A stretch of DNA of 64,000 nucleotides, taken from Desulfobacter hydrogenophilus (GTDB lineage: Bacteria > Desulfobacterota > Desulfobacteria > Desulfobacterales > Desulfobacteraceae). The notes beneath the pieces were generated by a model that worked only from the letters and a program-made list of their open reading frames with translations, had not been told where the DNA came from and did not search any database. The stretch covers positions 4,404,501 to 4,468,500 of the forward strand of contig NZ_CP036313.1 of NCBI RefSeq assembly GCF_004319545.1, in the 5' to 3' direction. Below, in pieces: positions 26,431-34,705 of the stretch. The position numbers and the translations under genes are program-made. Numbering within the stretch: position 1 is the stretch's first letter; every line of letters starts with the position of its first letter.

Positions 26431-27150
26431 ATGAAATTCTACGCAGTGGCCAGGGGCCGAAAAACAGGAATATTCACATCATGGTCCGAGGCCGAGCGCC
26501 AGGTTAAAGGATTTGCAGGCGCCAGGTTCAAGAGTTTTAAAACAAAACAGGAGGCATTGGCTTTTCTGGAGGATCCGTCCTACATAAATTCTGCGTCTTC
26601 AACTAAAGATATTGATTGTGCCCCAAAAAAGAAAAAGACCACGCAGCACCAGACCGCCACTTATGAATACCCGGAAAATGCCGTGATGGTATATACGGAC
26701 GGCGGGGCCATCGGTAACCCCGGCCCAGGTGGCTATGGTGTGGTCTTTGAAACAGGTGAAACCTTTTCCGGTGGGTTTAATCTGACCACCAACAACCGTA
26801 TGGAACTTTTGGCTGTTATCGTGGCCCTTGAGGCCCTTGAAGGCGAGGCCCGCCCCATCTGCCTGCATTCGGATTCCCGATACGTTGTCAACGGTATTAC
26901 CAAAAATTGGGCAAAAACATGGAAAAAAAAGGGCTGGAAAAAAGCTGACGGCTCCCCGGCCATGAATCCGGATTTGTGGCAGCATCTTCTGGATTTGCTG
27001 CCAAGTCTTGATGTCCGGTTTATCTGGGTAAAAGGCCATGCCGGCAACCCCTTGAACGAAGCCTGCGATCATCTGGCCAATTCAACAGCACGTATGCCCG
27101 GGCTGCCCGACGACACAGGTTATCTTAAAAGCCGCATAGACAGCGATTAA
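26431..27150 (+). CDS. rnhA: Ribonuclease HI with N-terminal hybrid-binding (viroplasmin) domain
   Basis: A 239-residue protein. Residues 1-48 are a caulimovirus viroplasmin-type RNA:DNA hybrid-binding domain (MKFYAVARGRKTGIF and FKSFKTKQEALAFLED). After a Lys-rich linker, residues 85-220 are RNase HI with the metal ligands D90 (YTDGG), E125 (NRMELLA), D148 (HSDSR) and D213, and the catalytic His203 loop (VKGHAGNPLNEACDHLA). It cleaves RNA in hybrids. The start at 26431 is preferred because the domain begins MKFY; the frame is open 42 codons further up, and neither start has a strong ribosome binding site. It converges on the HDOD gene with 3 nt between stops. Confidence 0.94.
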   Translation: MKFYAVARGRKTGIFTSWSEAERQVKGFAGARFKSFKTKQEALAFLEDPSYINSASSTKDIDCAPKKKKTTQHQTATYEYPENAVMVYTDGGAIGNPGPGGYGVVFETGETFSGGFNLTTNNRMELLAVIVALEALEGEARPICLHSDSRYVVNGITKNWAKTWKKKGWKKADGSPAMNPDLWQHLLDLLPSLDVRFIWVKGHAGNPLNEACDHLANSTARMPGLPDDTGYLKSRIDSD

Positions 27151-27153
27151 ATG

Positions 27154-28245
27154 TCAATGAAACAGCGAACGTATCCAGCTGAAAAAACCGGTCTTAGACG
27201 AATTGCCTTGGGTTGGATTCAGTTTGGAGGACATTGAATTTTTTCCATTAGTAATATCCGAATGTTGAAAAACTGAATTTTCTGGCGCGGATACCGGTTC
27301 TTGTTTTTGGGGAACGATACCGATGACGCTTTCCGATTTTTCTTCCAGGGAAGCGTGGATCTCATTGACGACTGCTTCCTGAATTTCCTTTTTGGACAAC
27401 GGTAATCCCGATTGCCCGGCAATCCATGTGGATTCAAGGGAGGTGACACAGCCATCGCCGTTTTTTCCAATACCGGACATGGAGGCCACGGCATAGGCGA
27501 ACTCAAGCAATGCCGCGATCTTCCTATCTTTTTCCGGTGCCAATGCAGGATTCTGATAAAATTCAATCCCCGTACAAACCCGGGAAGGGATATGCCAGAT
27601 CCCCAACAATTTTGATGCGATATTGGTGTCCGTCGTTCCGAACTCATTCAGCTCCGCCATATGAACAGGTTCGTTTAGTTTCGCTGCTGTCTGAATGCAT
27701 TTTGTAAATTCAAAAGGATATTGAATTGCAAGAATTAATTTTCCAATACCATGAAGCAACCCTGCAATATAAAGCTCACCCGGGTTGACATTCATGCCTA
27801 TATTCGGATGCCCCAGACGTCTTGCCGCATTGGCGCAAGCCCAGGAAAAGGCCCAATATTCCTGGGTTTGAAATCCCTCTATTTCAGGAAGCTTTGGAAG
27901 CATACGCCGGAAAAAATACAGGTTGGCGGAATCGATGGTCTCTTGAAGTCCGATACGGGCAATGGCTGACCGTAAACTGTAAACCTCATCAATGCCTTTG
28001 AAATATGCGGAATTTGCCAATTGAAGAATCATGGATAAAAGCCCTGGATCTGAATCAATGATCTTTACAAAATCATCCACTTTTATATCATTAATTGATT
28101 TTCTAATCAGGGACATCAGTTTCGGCCCATTCGCCGGCATGGGAGGTATTTGGACTTTTGAATTTAAAATGTCCAATGCGATGGCGTTGGCAATGGTTTG
28201 CTCTCCCTGATTTTTTTCTTTAGCCGTCATATTTTTTCCTGTCAA
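27154..28245 (-). CDS. HDOD-domain protein
   Basis: A 363-residue protein with an HDOD domain at about residues 25-230: IPPMPANGPKLMSLI, IDSDPGLLSMILQLANSAYF, SLRSAIARIGLQETIDSANL and GELYIAGLLHGIGKLILAIQ (an HD-like motif in which the second metal residue is not conserved). HDOD proteins are regulatory and often act in signalling or stress control. The C-terminal 100 residues are low-complexity with Ser/Asn-rich stretches. Its target is unknown. Confidence 0.9.
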   Translation of the reverse strand: MTGKNMTAKEKNQGEQTIANAIALDILNSKVQIPPMPANGPKLMSLIRKSINDIKVDDFVKIIDSDPGLLSMILQLANSAYFKGIDEVYSLRSAIARIGLQETIDSANLYFFRRMLPKLPEIEGFQTQEYWAFSWACANAARRLGHPNIGMNVNPGELYIAGLLHGIGKLILAIQYPFEFTKCIQTAAKLNEPVHMAELNEFGTTDTNIASKLLGIWHIPSRVCTGIEFYQNPALAPEKDRKIAALLEFAYAVASMSGIGKNGDGCVTSLESTWIAGQSGLPLSKKEIQEAVVNEIHASLEEKSESVIGIVPQKQEPVSAPENSVFQHSDITNGKNSMSSKLNPTQGNSSKTGFFSWIRSLFH

Positions 28246-28375
28246 TTAAAGTCTTATCACTCAAAGATATGATTCCGAACAATTACCATGGGCTGGCTCG
28301 ATCTTTCATGATGTATATATACAACAAAACACACAACAACTTCAATTTCAAGACGTTAAAAATTCCTTTGGTGAT

Positions 28376-28669
28376 TTGCATTTAAAAAACAGGCAATGGG
28401 ACAATTTAAACATCTTTTGCTATATTGATCTGATGGTTGAATGGTGCAAACATTTCAATGTAAAAATCTGGAGTTACTACCTGATGCCCAATCATACCCA
28501 CCTGATTGCAGTTTCCGCAAGATCGGATGGACTTGTCTCCGGCATAGGCGAAGCCCATATACGATATGCAAGGATGGTGAATGTTCACGGCGGCTTCGCC
28601 GCCGTGAAACGCGGTGCTTATTTCGTCCATCACCGCGTTTATACACATAAATATCAGGAGAAATTATGA
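28376..28669 (+). pseudogene. Remnant of REP-associated tyrosine transposase (RAYT, Y1-type)
   Basis: The frame contains the HUH motif region of RAYT/Y1 transposases: VKIWSYYLMPNHTHLIAVSA followed by GLVSGIGEAHIRYARMVN. The N-terminal domain that should start with a YHVTxRG-type segment is missing. The catalytic part after ARMVN is replaced by sequence derived from the hairpins at 28584-28640. The gene is therefore truncated at both ends and cannot encode an active enzyme. It points to a former REP/RAYT system. Confidence 0.7.
28584..28640. repeat. Two adjoining REP-like hairpins beside the RAYT remnant
   Basis: TTCACGGCGGC (28584-28594) and GCCGCCGTGAA (28598-28608) form a perfect 11-bp stem with a 3-nt loop. 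Overlapping its end, AAACGCGGTG (28607-28616) pairs with CACCGCGTTT (28631-28640). Paired GC-rich hairpins next to a RAYT gene are the usual REP/BIME arrangement. They lie 26 nt before the aldo/keto reductase start and could also affect its mRNA. Confidence 0.65.
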
Positions 28670-29676
28670 TAAATCTTGCCGAACCAAATTCTTTTCAGAA
28701 TTCTAAAAAAAAGCTCACTCGGGTAGGTCTGGGTGGGGAAGGTATCCTTCGAACAACCGGACAAAAAGACCTGGCACATGCCGTTATTAAGGAAGCTTAT
28801 GAACAGGGTATTGGCTATTTTGATACAGCACGGGTATATCTGGACAGTGAAATCTATTACGGGAATTACTGGGGAAACAACCCAGATCATCGAGAATCCA
28901 TCTTCCATACCAGCAAATCTGCAGAGCGAACCCGAGAAGGGGCAATGGCAGATCTAACGCAGACTTTGACCCGGCTGAACACCTCATATCTTGACCTGTG
29001 GCAAATTCATGATGTCAGAGATGAAAGGGATCTTGACTTGATTTCCCGAAAAGGCGGTGCAATGGAAGCCTTTACAAAAGCTAAGGACCTGGGACTTGTA
29101 AAACATATTGGCGTTACAGGGCATCATGACCCTGATATATTAACACAGGCTGTAGAGAACTGGCCTGTAGATGCGGTCCTGATGCCTGTGAACCCGGTGG
29201 AGGAAATCATTGGCGGTTTTTTAACCCAAACGCTTGAATCTGCTAAAAGAAAAGGTATTGCCGTTATCGGAATGAAAGTTTTAGGCGGCAAACACTATAT
29301 TGCAAAAAATTCCGGTATCACAGCAGGATTACTGACCCGGTTTGCTCTTTCGTATGATATCACAACCGCCATTGTGGAATGCAGTAACCCTGACGAAGTA
29401 AAAGAACTGGCTGATGCAGGCCGGGTTCAAAGCGCATTATCGGATACTGAAAAAAAAGAGATCATCAAACTGTTTTTACCCCAGGCAAAAAGGCTGGCAT
29501 TCTACAGAGGAAGCGTTGTTACTCCCCATTCGCTTATTTTTTTTAGTGTTTTGTTAATTTTTACACACAATATATTGTGTTATAATACTCTTGCTCAGAA
29601 AAATTATGTCATATTTGGAATGCAAAATCATAATTTTTATATGCAAAAAACAAACCATATAAGAATTAAAAACTAA
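28666..29676 (+). CDS. Aldo/keto reductase with C-terminus altered by an inserted element
   Basis: The first 285 residues are a normal aldo/keto reductase: catalytic D53 and Y58 (YFDTARVYLD), K84 (HTSKSAE) and H115 (LWQIHD), followed by HIGVTGHHD and GIAVIGMKVLGG. The enzyme reduces carbonyls with NAD(P)H; the substrate is unknown. From codon 286 on, the frame runs into a MITE-like insertion (29522-29766) and gains 51 foreign residues (TPHSLIFFSVLLIF onward). Removing the element and one TTGTTA copy restores an end reading SVVNEP-stop, giving an ancestral protein of 288 residues. An AGGAG ribosome binding site precedes ATG 28666. The catalytic domain is intact, so it may still work. Confidence 0.88.
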   Translation: MINLAEPNSFQNSKKKLTRVGLGGEGILRTTGQKDLAHAVIKEAYEQGIGYFDTARVYLDSEIYYGNYWGNNPDHRESIFHTSKSAERTREGAMADLTQTLTRLNTSYLDLWQIHDVRDERDLDLISRKGGAMEAFTKAKDLGLVKHIGVTGHHDPDILTQAVENWPVDAVLMPVNPVEEIIGGFLTQTLESAKRKGIAVIGMKVLGGKHYIAKNSGITAGLLTRFALSYDITTAIVECSNPDEVKELADAGRVQSALSDTEKKEIIKLFLPQAKRLAFYRGSVVTPHSLIFFSVLLIFTHNILCYNTLAQKNYVIFGMQNHNFYMQKTNHIRIKN

Positions 29677-29766
29677 AATTATTCAGGATTGTCTTTTTTT
29701 AGGCAAATAATGACTCCCCATGATTATAAATTGGCTTTTCTGATTTCAAAATAAGCGAATGGGGAG
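29522..29766. mobile_element. MITE-like element, 245 bp
   Basis: Terminal inverted repeats CTCCCCATTCGCTTATTTT at 29522-29540 and its exact reverse complement at 29748-29766 bound a 245-bp A/T-rich element. A 6-bp direct repeat TTGTTA flanks it (29516-29521 and 29767-29772), as expected for a target-site duplication. It encodes no transposase, and an internal copy of ACTCCCCAT occurs near 29712. It is non-autonomous and disrupted the 3' end of the aldo/keto reductase gene. Confidence 0.85.
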
Positions 29767-29810
29767 TTGTTAATGAACCTTAAATCCGGTTTGTCTTTTA
29801 CTCGATGATC

Positions 29811-31483
29811 CAGTTTTTTTGAGGGAAGAACAGGTAATCAGTATTGAAAAATGCAAAGGCTGGTCAAGTCGATGCTATAATACCAATTTTCCAAACTGAT
29901 ATCTCACTCATCGGTTGGCCAGCCTTCAATGAGCAGAGTAAAATAAATGTTATTTGAATACAATAGTTCAATTGCAGTATAACACCTCATTTATGAAAAT
30001 AAGGAATGAGGCGGATGTGTTAATAAATAAGCTGTTGCCGTTTGTTGAAAAGTATACTGATTCACTGAATACTGAATTAACACAGTCATCCCCAGGAATG
30101 ACCTTAAGCAAATCACAAAAATTCTGGCTGGGTTTCTGCATCACTGGAATCATCTTGACCAGCAGCATCAATTGGGCTGCTTTTTCACGTATCAGTGTGG
30201 GATTGTATAAAACTACAGCTCTTTCCTGGATGTTTCGCCATTCTAAAATTGCTTGGGAGCATCTGTTTCATCTCAGCCTTAAAATTATTTTCAAAGTATA
30301 TTGCATTACCAAAGGTGTTATCAGTATTGATGATTCCGATAAAAAGCGCAGTAAATGCACAACAACAATTTTTGGAGTCCACAAAATAAAAGACAAATCA
30401 ACGGGTGGTTTTTGCATGGGGCAAGGCTTAGTATTTTTGGTGTTGATAACACCAAAACTCAGCTTTCCAATTGGCTACGCCTTTCATATTCCTGATCCAA
30501 AAATCAGCGAATGGACCAAGGAGGATAAAAAATTAAAAAAGGCTGGCGTGCCAAAATCAGAACGCCCAAAAAAACCGGTGCGCTCAGAAGAATATCCTAC
30601 CATTCCAATGATTGCCAAGGCTCTTTTAAAAATATTTGTAGAGAAACACCCGGAAATAAAAATAGAAGCGATTGTTGCAGATGCCTTATATGGGAATGCT
30701 GAGTTCATGGATGAAGCGTCTAAAATTGCAGGAAACGCCCAAGTTATCAGCCAAATAAGGTACAATCAAAATATTTTACTCAAGAGCGATAAAAAATCAG
30801 TTGAAACATATTTTAAAAATATTCAACCAATTCAAAAGACCATACATGTACGTGGAGGTAAAGAGGTTGTTGTACTCATTAAAAGTGCCAGAATACATGT
30901 GTGTGCTCATAAGAAAAAAAGATTTGTCATTGCAATAAAATACATTGGAGAAAAGGACTATCGGTATCTTGCCGCTTCGGATCTGACCTGGCGATATCCT
31001 GATATCATAGACGCATTTACACTCAGATGGTTAGTAGAGGTTTTTATTCAAGACCATAAGACGAATGAAGGCTGGGGAAATTTGACCAAACAACCTGATG
31101 AAGACGGGTCTTACAGAAGTTTGACCCTGAGTCTGTTGGTTGATCATTGTCTCCTGCTTCATCCTGACCAGGTGGCCTCGATAAATAACAAACTGCACGC
31201 AAGAACTGTTGGCAGCCTATGTGACACCGTCAAAGTTGACTGCATCTTATCCTTTGTCGAACAAATCATTCATAGTGATGACCCAGAATCCCATTTCAAG
31301 CAGATCTCGGTATTTTTAAAAGAGCATTTTGTAAAGGCAAACGATTCTCAAAAGCACATGAATCTAAATTCTTGGGGGAATTATCAATCCGCCCCATCAT
31401 TAAAATACAAAGCATTCTGTTAGCATGGGGATAATAACTGCCAGCGAGGTCTCATGTCAATTTTTAAAAACTGGATCATCGAG
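29811..31483. mobile_element. Complete insertion sequence with DDE transposase (IS4-like)
   Basis: The 18-bp inverted repeat CTCGATGATCCAGTTTTT begins at 29811 and its reverse complement ends at 31483. TTTTA flanks both sides (29806-29810 and 31484-31488), a 5-bp target duplication. The 1673-bp element holds one transposase gene. It inserted only 45 bp from the MITE. Intact ends and duplication point to a recent insertion. Confidence 0.88.
29954..31423 (+). CDS. DDE transposase of the 1673-bp IS
   Basis: A 489-residue transposase with probable DDE residues in GVISIDDSDKKRSK (first Asp), EAIVADALYGNAEF (second Asp) and LRWLVEVFIQDHKTNEGWG (Glu followed by a K-rich Y/W-like segment). The spacing with a long insertion before the Glu fits IS4-like transposases; a different assignment (ISNCY or IS701-like) cannot be excluded from sequence alone. 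No frameshift or stop is visible, so it is probably functional. The gene lies within the inverted repeats, 143 nt from the left end. Confidence 0.82.
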   Translation: MNTIVQLQYNTSFMKIRNEADVLINKLLPFVEKYTDSLNTELTQSSPGMTLSKSQKFWLGFCITGIILTSSINWAAFSRISVGLYKTTALSWMFRHSKIAWEHLFHLSLKIIFKVYCITKGVISIDDSDKKRSKCTTTIFGVHKIKDKSTGGFCMGQGLVFLVLITPKLSFPIGYAFHIPDPKISEWTKEDKKLKKAGVPKSERPKKPVRSEEYPTIPMIAKALLKIFVEKHPEIKIEAIVADALYGNAEFMDEASKIAGNAQVISQIRYNQNILLKSDKKSVETYFKNIQPIQKTIHVRGGKEVVVLIKSARIHVCAHKKKRFVIAIKYIGEKDYRYLAASDLTWRYPDIIDAFTLRWLVEVFIQDHKTNEGWGNLTKQPDEDGSYRSLTLSLLVDHCLLLHPDQVASINNKLHARTVGSLCDTVKVDCILSFVEQIIHSDDPESHFKQISVFLKEHFVKANDSQKHMNLNSWGNYQSAPSLKYKAFC

Positions 31484-31527
31484 TTTTAGGAACGGGTCTT
31501 AAATAATTTGCCCATTCTGCTATATCC

Positions 31528-31596
31528 GGGAGCGCGGGCGTATCGCCCGCATCTTTGCAATACTTTTGGATATGCGGGCGATACGCCCACGCTCCC
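31528..31596. repeat. Long imperfect palindrome with nested GGGCG/CGCCC palindromes
   Basis: Arms 31528-31552 and 31572-31596 are complementary in 24 of 25 positions with a 19-nt loop; each arm also contains the small palindrome GGGCG-TAT-CGCCC or its complement. GC content is far above the surroundings. It ends 2 nt before a transposase remnant and may have inserted into it. REP-like or transposon-end identity is possible. Confidence 0.7.
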
Positions 31597-31598
31597 AG

Positions 31599-31856
31599 TT
31601 TAATTTGCAACCAGCTAAAAAGCCAAAAGGCAAAACTTTAACTCTTGAGCAGAAAGTTGTAAATCGCGGTATTTCAAAAATAAGAATCAGAATAGAGCAT
31701 GTTATAAGCGGCATCAAAAGGTACAGAATTATTAAAGACCAATGCCCAAAATAACTCAAAGGCTTTGCTGATCTGGTTATGGTTATTGCCTGTGGATTGA
31801 ACAACTTGAGGCTGAGATTCCGCCCTTGGAAAGAAGTCTCGATCCAAGATATGTAA
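31599..31856 (+). pseudogene. C-terminal remnant of an IS5-like (DDE_4) transposase
   Basis: From 31599 the frame reads FNLQPAKKPKGKTLTLEQK, then ISKIRIRIEHVISGIKRYRI and, after an in-frame TAA at 31752-31754, LKGFADLVMVIACGLNNLRL and RFRPWKEVSIQDM. This is the C-terminal third of a DDE_4-type transposase with the final Glu in RIEHVISGIKR. The 5' part is missing and the frame is broken by a stop, so it is inactive. The homology begins directly after the palindrome. Confidence 0.75.
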
Positions 31857-32027
31857 AATCAATATATTGTCTATTGTCAAATATCAATTAAAACGCAATA
31901 ATAAAGCGCCTCAAAGTCATAGAAAAAAACAACGTTTAATCGCTCAAGATTTAAATATCAAAGTGTCGCTGTAATGTTAAACGAAAGCAAAAAATAAGAA
32001 ACCCCATCGCGAAAAATAGGAGACCCC

Positions 32028-33554
32028 ATGCTGAATAAACTGAACGATTTATCTTTACGGACAAAACTTTTCATCGGATTTGGATTATCCTGCGTTTTAT
32101 TTATCATCGCCGGGATAGTGGTGAACACTTTCAACAACAAAACCATTGACGAATTGACCACTACAGAAATAGAGATACTGCCTCATATGATCAACTTCAG
32201 TGAAATCAGAAGAGATGTCGAACAGATACAGTCTTGGTTGACGGACATTTCCGCTACCCGGGCCGTTCCGGGATACGATGACGGCTTTGCTGAGGCCCGG
32301 ACCTATTATGAGGATGCCGTGAAACGCCTTGATTTTGCCATTACCGAGCATGAAAAATATGGAGAAACAAAAATAGTCTCTTTTCTTGTGACCATGAAAA
32401 AAAGCCTGGATGATTATTATGAAATGGGCAAAAAAATGGCTCAGGCATATATTGACGGAGGACCTGAGGCAGGCAACCCCATGATGGAAAAATTCGACCC
32501 GTTTGCAGCCAAATTGTCTTCAATGAATGAAAAACTGGTGACCGAGCATGTGGATGATCTGGTGCAAGCATTTAAAGCCCTGAAGGAAGAAACCCGGACA
32601 ACCTCAAAGATGCTCTGGTTTGCTATCTTGACGGTTGTCATCCTTTCCGTTCTCACGACCCTGATTATCGCAAACCCCATTGTATCGACTTTAGTCAAAA
32701 TTGTGGGCAAGATCAAGGACATAGCATCAGGCGAAGGGGATTTGACCAGACGTCTTGACGTCATGTCAAAGGATGAATTCGGCAGGTTGGCAAAGTGGTT
32801 TAATGTGTTTATGGAAAAACTTCAGAAAATAATTTTGCAGATATCCGGCAACAGCGAAACCATCCGGGAATTTTCCAAGTTGGGGATCGTATCAAACAAG
32901 CAGATCAATAAACGGATGGATAAAATGTTGGACAGCTTTGGTATAATTTCAGCATCCTGTTTAAAGACGAACGAAAATATGAACTCTGTTGCCGCAGCAA
33001 TGGAGCAGGCTTCCAGCAGTGTTGACACTGTGGCGTCGGGCGCAGAGCAAATGAGCAGTTCTGTTGATGAAATTGCAAAGAATACGGCAAAAGCAAGAGA
33101 AACCACCGACGAAACCGTAAGGCTTGCCACTGCCATCTCCAAGGAAATTGACGAACTTGGGCGTGCCGCCATAGAGATAGACCAGGTCACGACAACGATT
33201 ACAGATATCTCCGCCCAAACCAATCTACTTGCCCTCAATGCAACCATTGAAGCGGCAAGGGCGGGGGAGGCCGGCAAGGGATTCGCTGTGGTGGCTTCTG
33301 AAATAAAAGGACTGGCCCAACAAACTGCAGAGGCTACATTGGAAATTCGCAAGAAGATTGAGGGAGTTCAAAAAGCAACAAATGTTACGGTGACAGGGAT
33401 AAACGAAGTGGTATCGGTTATCGGAGATTCAAGTGACGTGGTAAATTCCATTGCCTCAGCAGTGGAAGAACAGTCTGCGGCAACCCGGGAAATCGCATCA
33501 AGCGCCGCTCAAACGGCTTCGAGTATCCAGGATATTAGTCATGACCCCCAGTGA
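32028..33554 (+). pseudogene. Chemoreceptor gene with CZB domain, 5' part (split by IS200-type element)
   Basis: The frame encodes the first 505 residues of a methyl-accepting chemotaxis protein: an N-terminal helix ([19 protein letters not shown]), a helical-bundle ligand domain, a second helix near residue 200, HAMP ([20 protein letters not shown]) and the signalling domain with its conserved tip [20 protein letters not shown]. The coding sequence is interrupted after IQDISH by the IS, adding only DPQ-stop. The original gene continued into 34169-34681. The receptor can no longer be full length unless the IS is precisely excised. Confidence 0.9.
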
Positions 33555-33615
33555 AACTGGGGGCTTGATTGTTAACCGCTCAAAGCGGTCTTTTAAAAGC
33601 GCCTAAAGGCGCGGT

Positions 33616-34047
33616 TTAATCAAACAAGTTCATCTGTTCGCAACGTTGATCCTCTTTTTCTTGATGCCGGATATATGCTCGAACAATTTGTTCGTCGATT
33701 CCTACTGTTGATGCAAAATAACCTCTGGCCCAAAATTTTTCACCATTATAGTTCCTTTTTTTACCACAAAACTGACGTGCTATCTGAATAGCACTTTTCC
33801 CCTTGATGAACCCAACTACCTGAGCCACGGCAAATTTGGGTGGAATGGAGATCAGCATATGAACATGGTCTGTCATCAAATGTCCTTCTTCGATCTCGCA
33901 TTCTTTTTGTTTTGCCAAACCATGTAGTATTGACCCCAGTTCCCGACGTAATTGCCCGTAAATAACTTTCTTCCGATATTTTGGAATCCAAACCACATGA
34001 TACTTGCAATACCACTTTGAATGCTTTAAACTTTTATAATCTTTCAT
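33616..34047 (-). CDS. tnpA: IS200-type Y1 transposase TnpA
   Basis: A 143-residue HUH/Y1 transposase with the family pattern SKWYCKYHVVWIPKYRKKV at the N-terminus, the metal-binding HUH motif in TDHVHMLISIPP and the catalytic Tyr likely in FWARGYFASTVG. It nicks and rejoins single-stranded DNA at the hairpin ends. The length is complete. Its ribosome binding site AAGGAAGG sits inside a 12-bp hairpin (34048-34094), a translational brake known in IS200. Confidence 0.93.
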   Translation of the reverse strand: MKDYKSLKHSKWYCKYHVVWIPKYRKKVIYGQLRRELGSILHGLAKQKECEIEEGHLMTDHVHMLISIPPKFAVAQVVGFIKGKSAIQIARQFCGKKRNYNGEKFWARGYFASTVGIDEQIVRAYIRHQEKEDQRCEQMNLFD

Positions 34048-34094
34048 ACAACCTTCCTTTAATAGCTTTGAGCGGCTAACTTAAGGAAGGTTGT
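34048..34094 (-). promoter_or_regulatory. Leader hairpin sequestering the tnpA ribosome binding site
   Basis: ACAACCTTCCTT (34048-34059) and AAGGAAGGTTGT (34083-34094) are perfectly complementary. On the minus strand the second half of the stem contains the tnpA Shine-Dalgarno AAGGAAGG, 4 nt from ATG. Formation of the stem would block translation, as described for IS200 elements. Confidence 0.6.
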
Positions 34095-34168
34095 TTATTT
34101 TCAACTCCCGGAACTGTCAAACTTTTCGAGTCCTCCACCGGAGGTGGAGGTTTACCCAATAGAATTAT

Positions 34169-34681
34169 AATGTGGCTGAGTCCACCACCATGATCAAAAC
34201 TATTACCACGGCCGTGGATAAGGAACTTAAATCCGTTGCCGAGGTCTCTTTTTATGCAGTTGAGGCAGAGATCAACGCCGAAGGAATGAATGAATTGTCA
34301 GAGTCCCTGGAGGCCCTGTCACATCAATTTCATATCGGGGACAAAAAATTCCACATCGGCGAAGTAAAACTGGCTCACCTTGCATGGAGTACAAATTTGG
34401 AAGCTGTCATCCGTGGGGTAAAGGACATGAAGCCTGAAGACGTAACGCTCCACACTGAATGTGAACTTGGGAAATGGTATTTCGGTGAAGGAAAGACCTA
34501 CTCATCACTCGATGTTTACCAGGAGATGGGAATCTGGCATGAAAAAATCCATAACATAGCAAAAGAGGTCGTGACCTTGTGTGCCAATGGTGAAAAAGAA
34601 AAAGCCCTCCCCCTTTTGGAAGATTTTAAAGAGGCAAGAGTAAAATTATTCGCGACTATAGATTCTATTTATGTGGATTAA
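34169..34681 (+). pseudogene. Chemoreceptor gene, 3' part with CZB (zinc-binding) domain
   Basis: The sequence resumes the chemoreceptor frame as N-VAESTTMIKTITTAVDKEL and ends with a CZB domain at about residues 60-150 of this part: KLAHLAWSTNLEAVIRG, LHTECELGKWYFGEGKTY and MGIWHEKIHNIAKEV supply the conserved His and Cys zinc ligands. CZB domains sense zinc or hypochlorite in chemoreceptors. A GTG at 34172 could in principle start a soluble CZB protein, but there is no ribosome binding site; it is best read as the cut-off 3' end of the gene starting at 32028. Confidence 0.85.
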
Positions 34682-34705
34682 GGTGGGGGGGCAGGTGGCG
34701 ATGAA

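Larger units (their letters stand above)
33543..34168. mobile_element. IS200/IS605-type element lacking TnpB
   Basis: The element of about 626 bp interrupts the chemoreceptor frame: outer sequence reads ...AGTCAT and AATGTGGCT..., which rejoin in frame as SH-N-VA. The exact boundary is uncertain by 2 nt (shared AT). Each end has a hairpin with an 8-bp stem and 3-nt loop: CCCCCAGT/ACTGGGGG at 33545-33563 and CCTCCACC/GGTGGAGG at 34132-34150, as needed for single-strand transposition. There is no target duplication, as expected for the family. Only TnpA is encoded. Confidence 0.88.
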
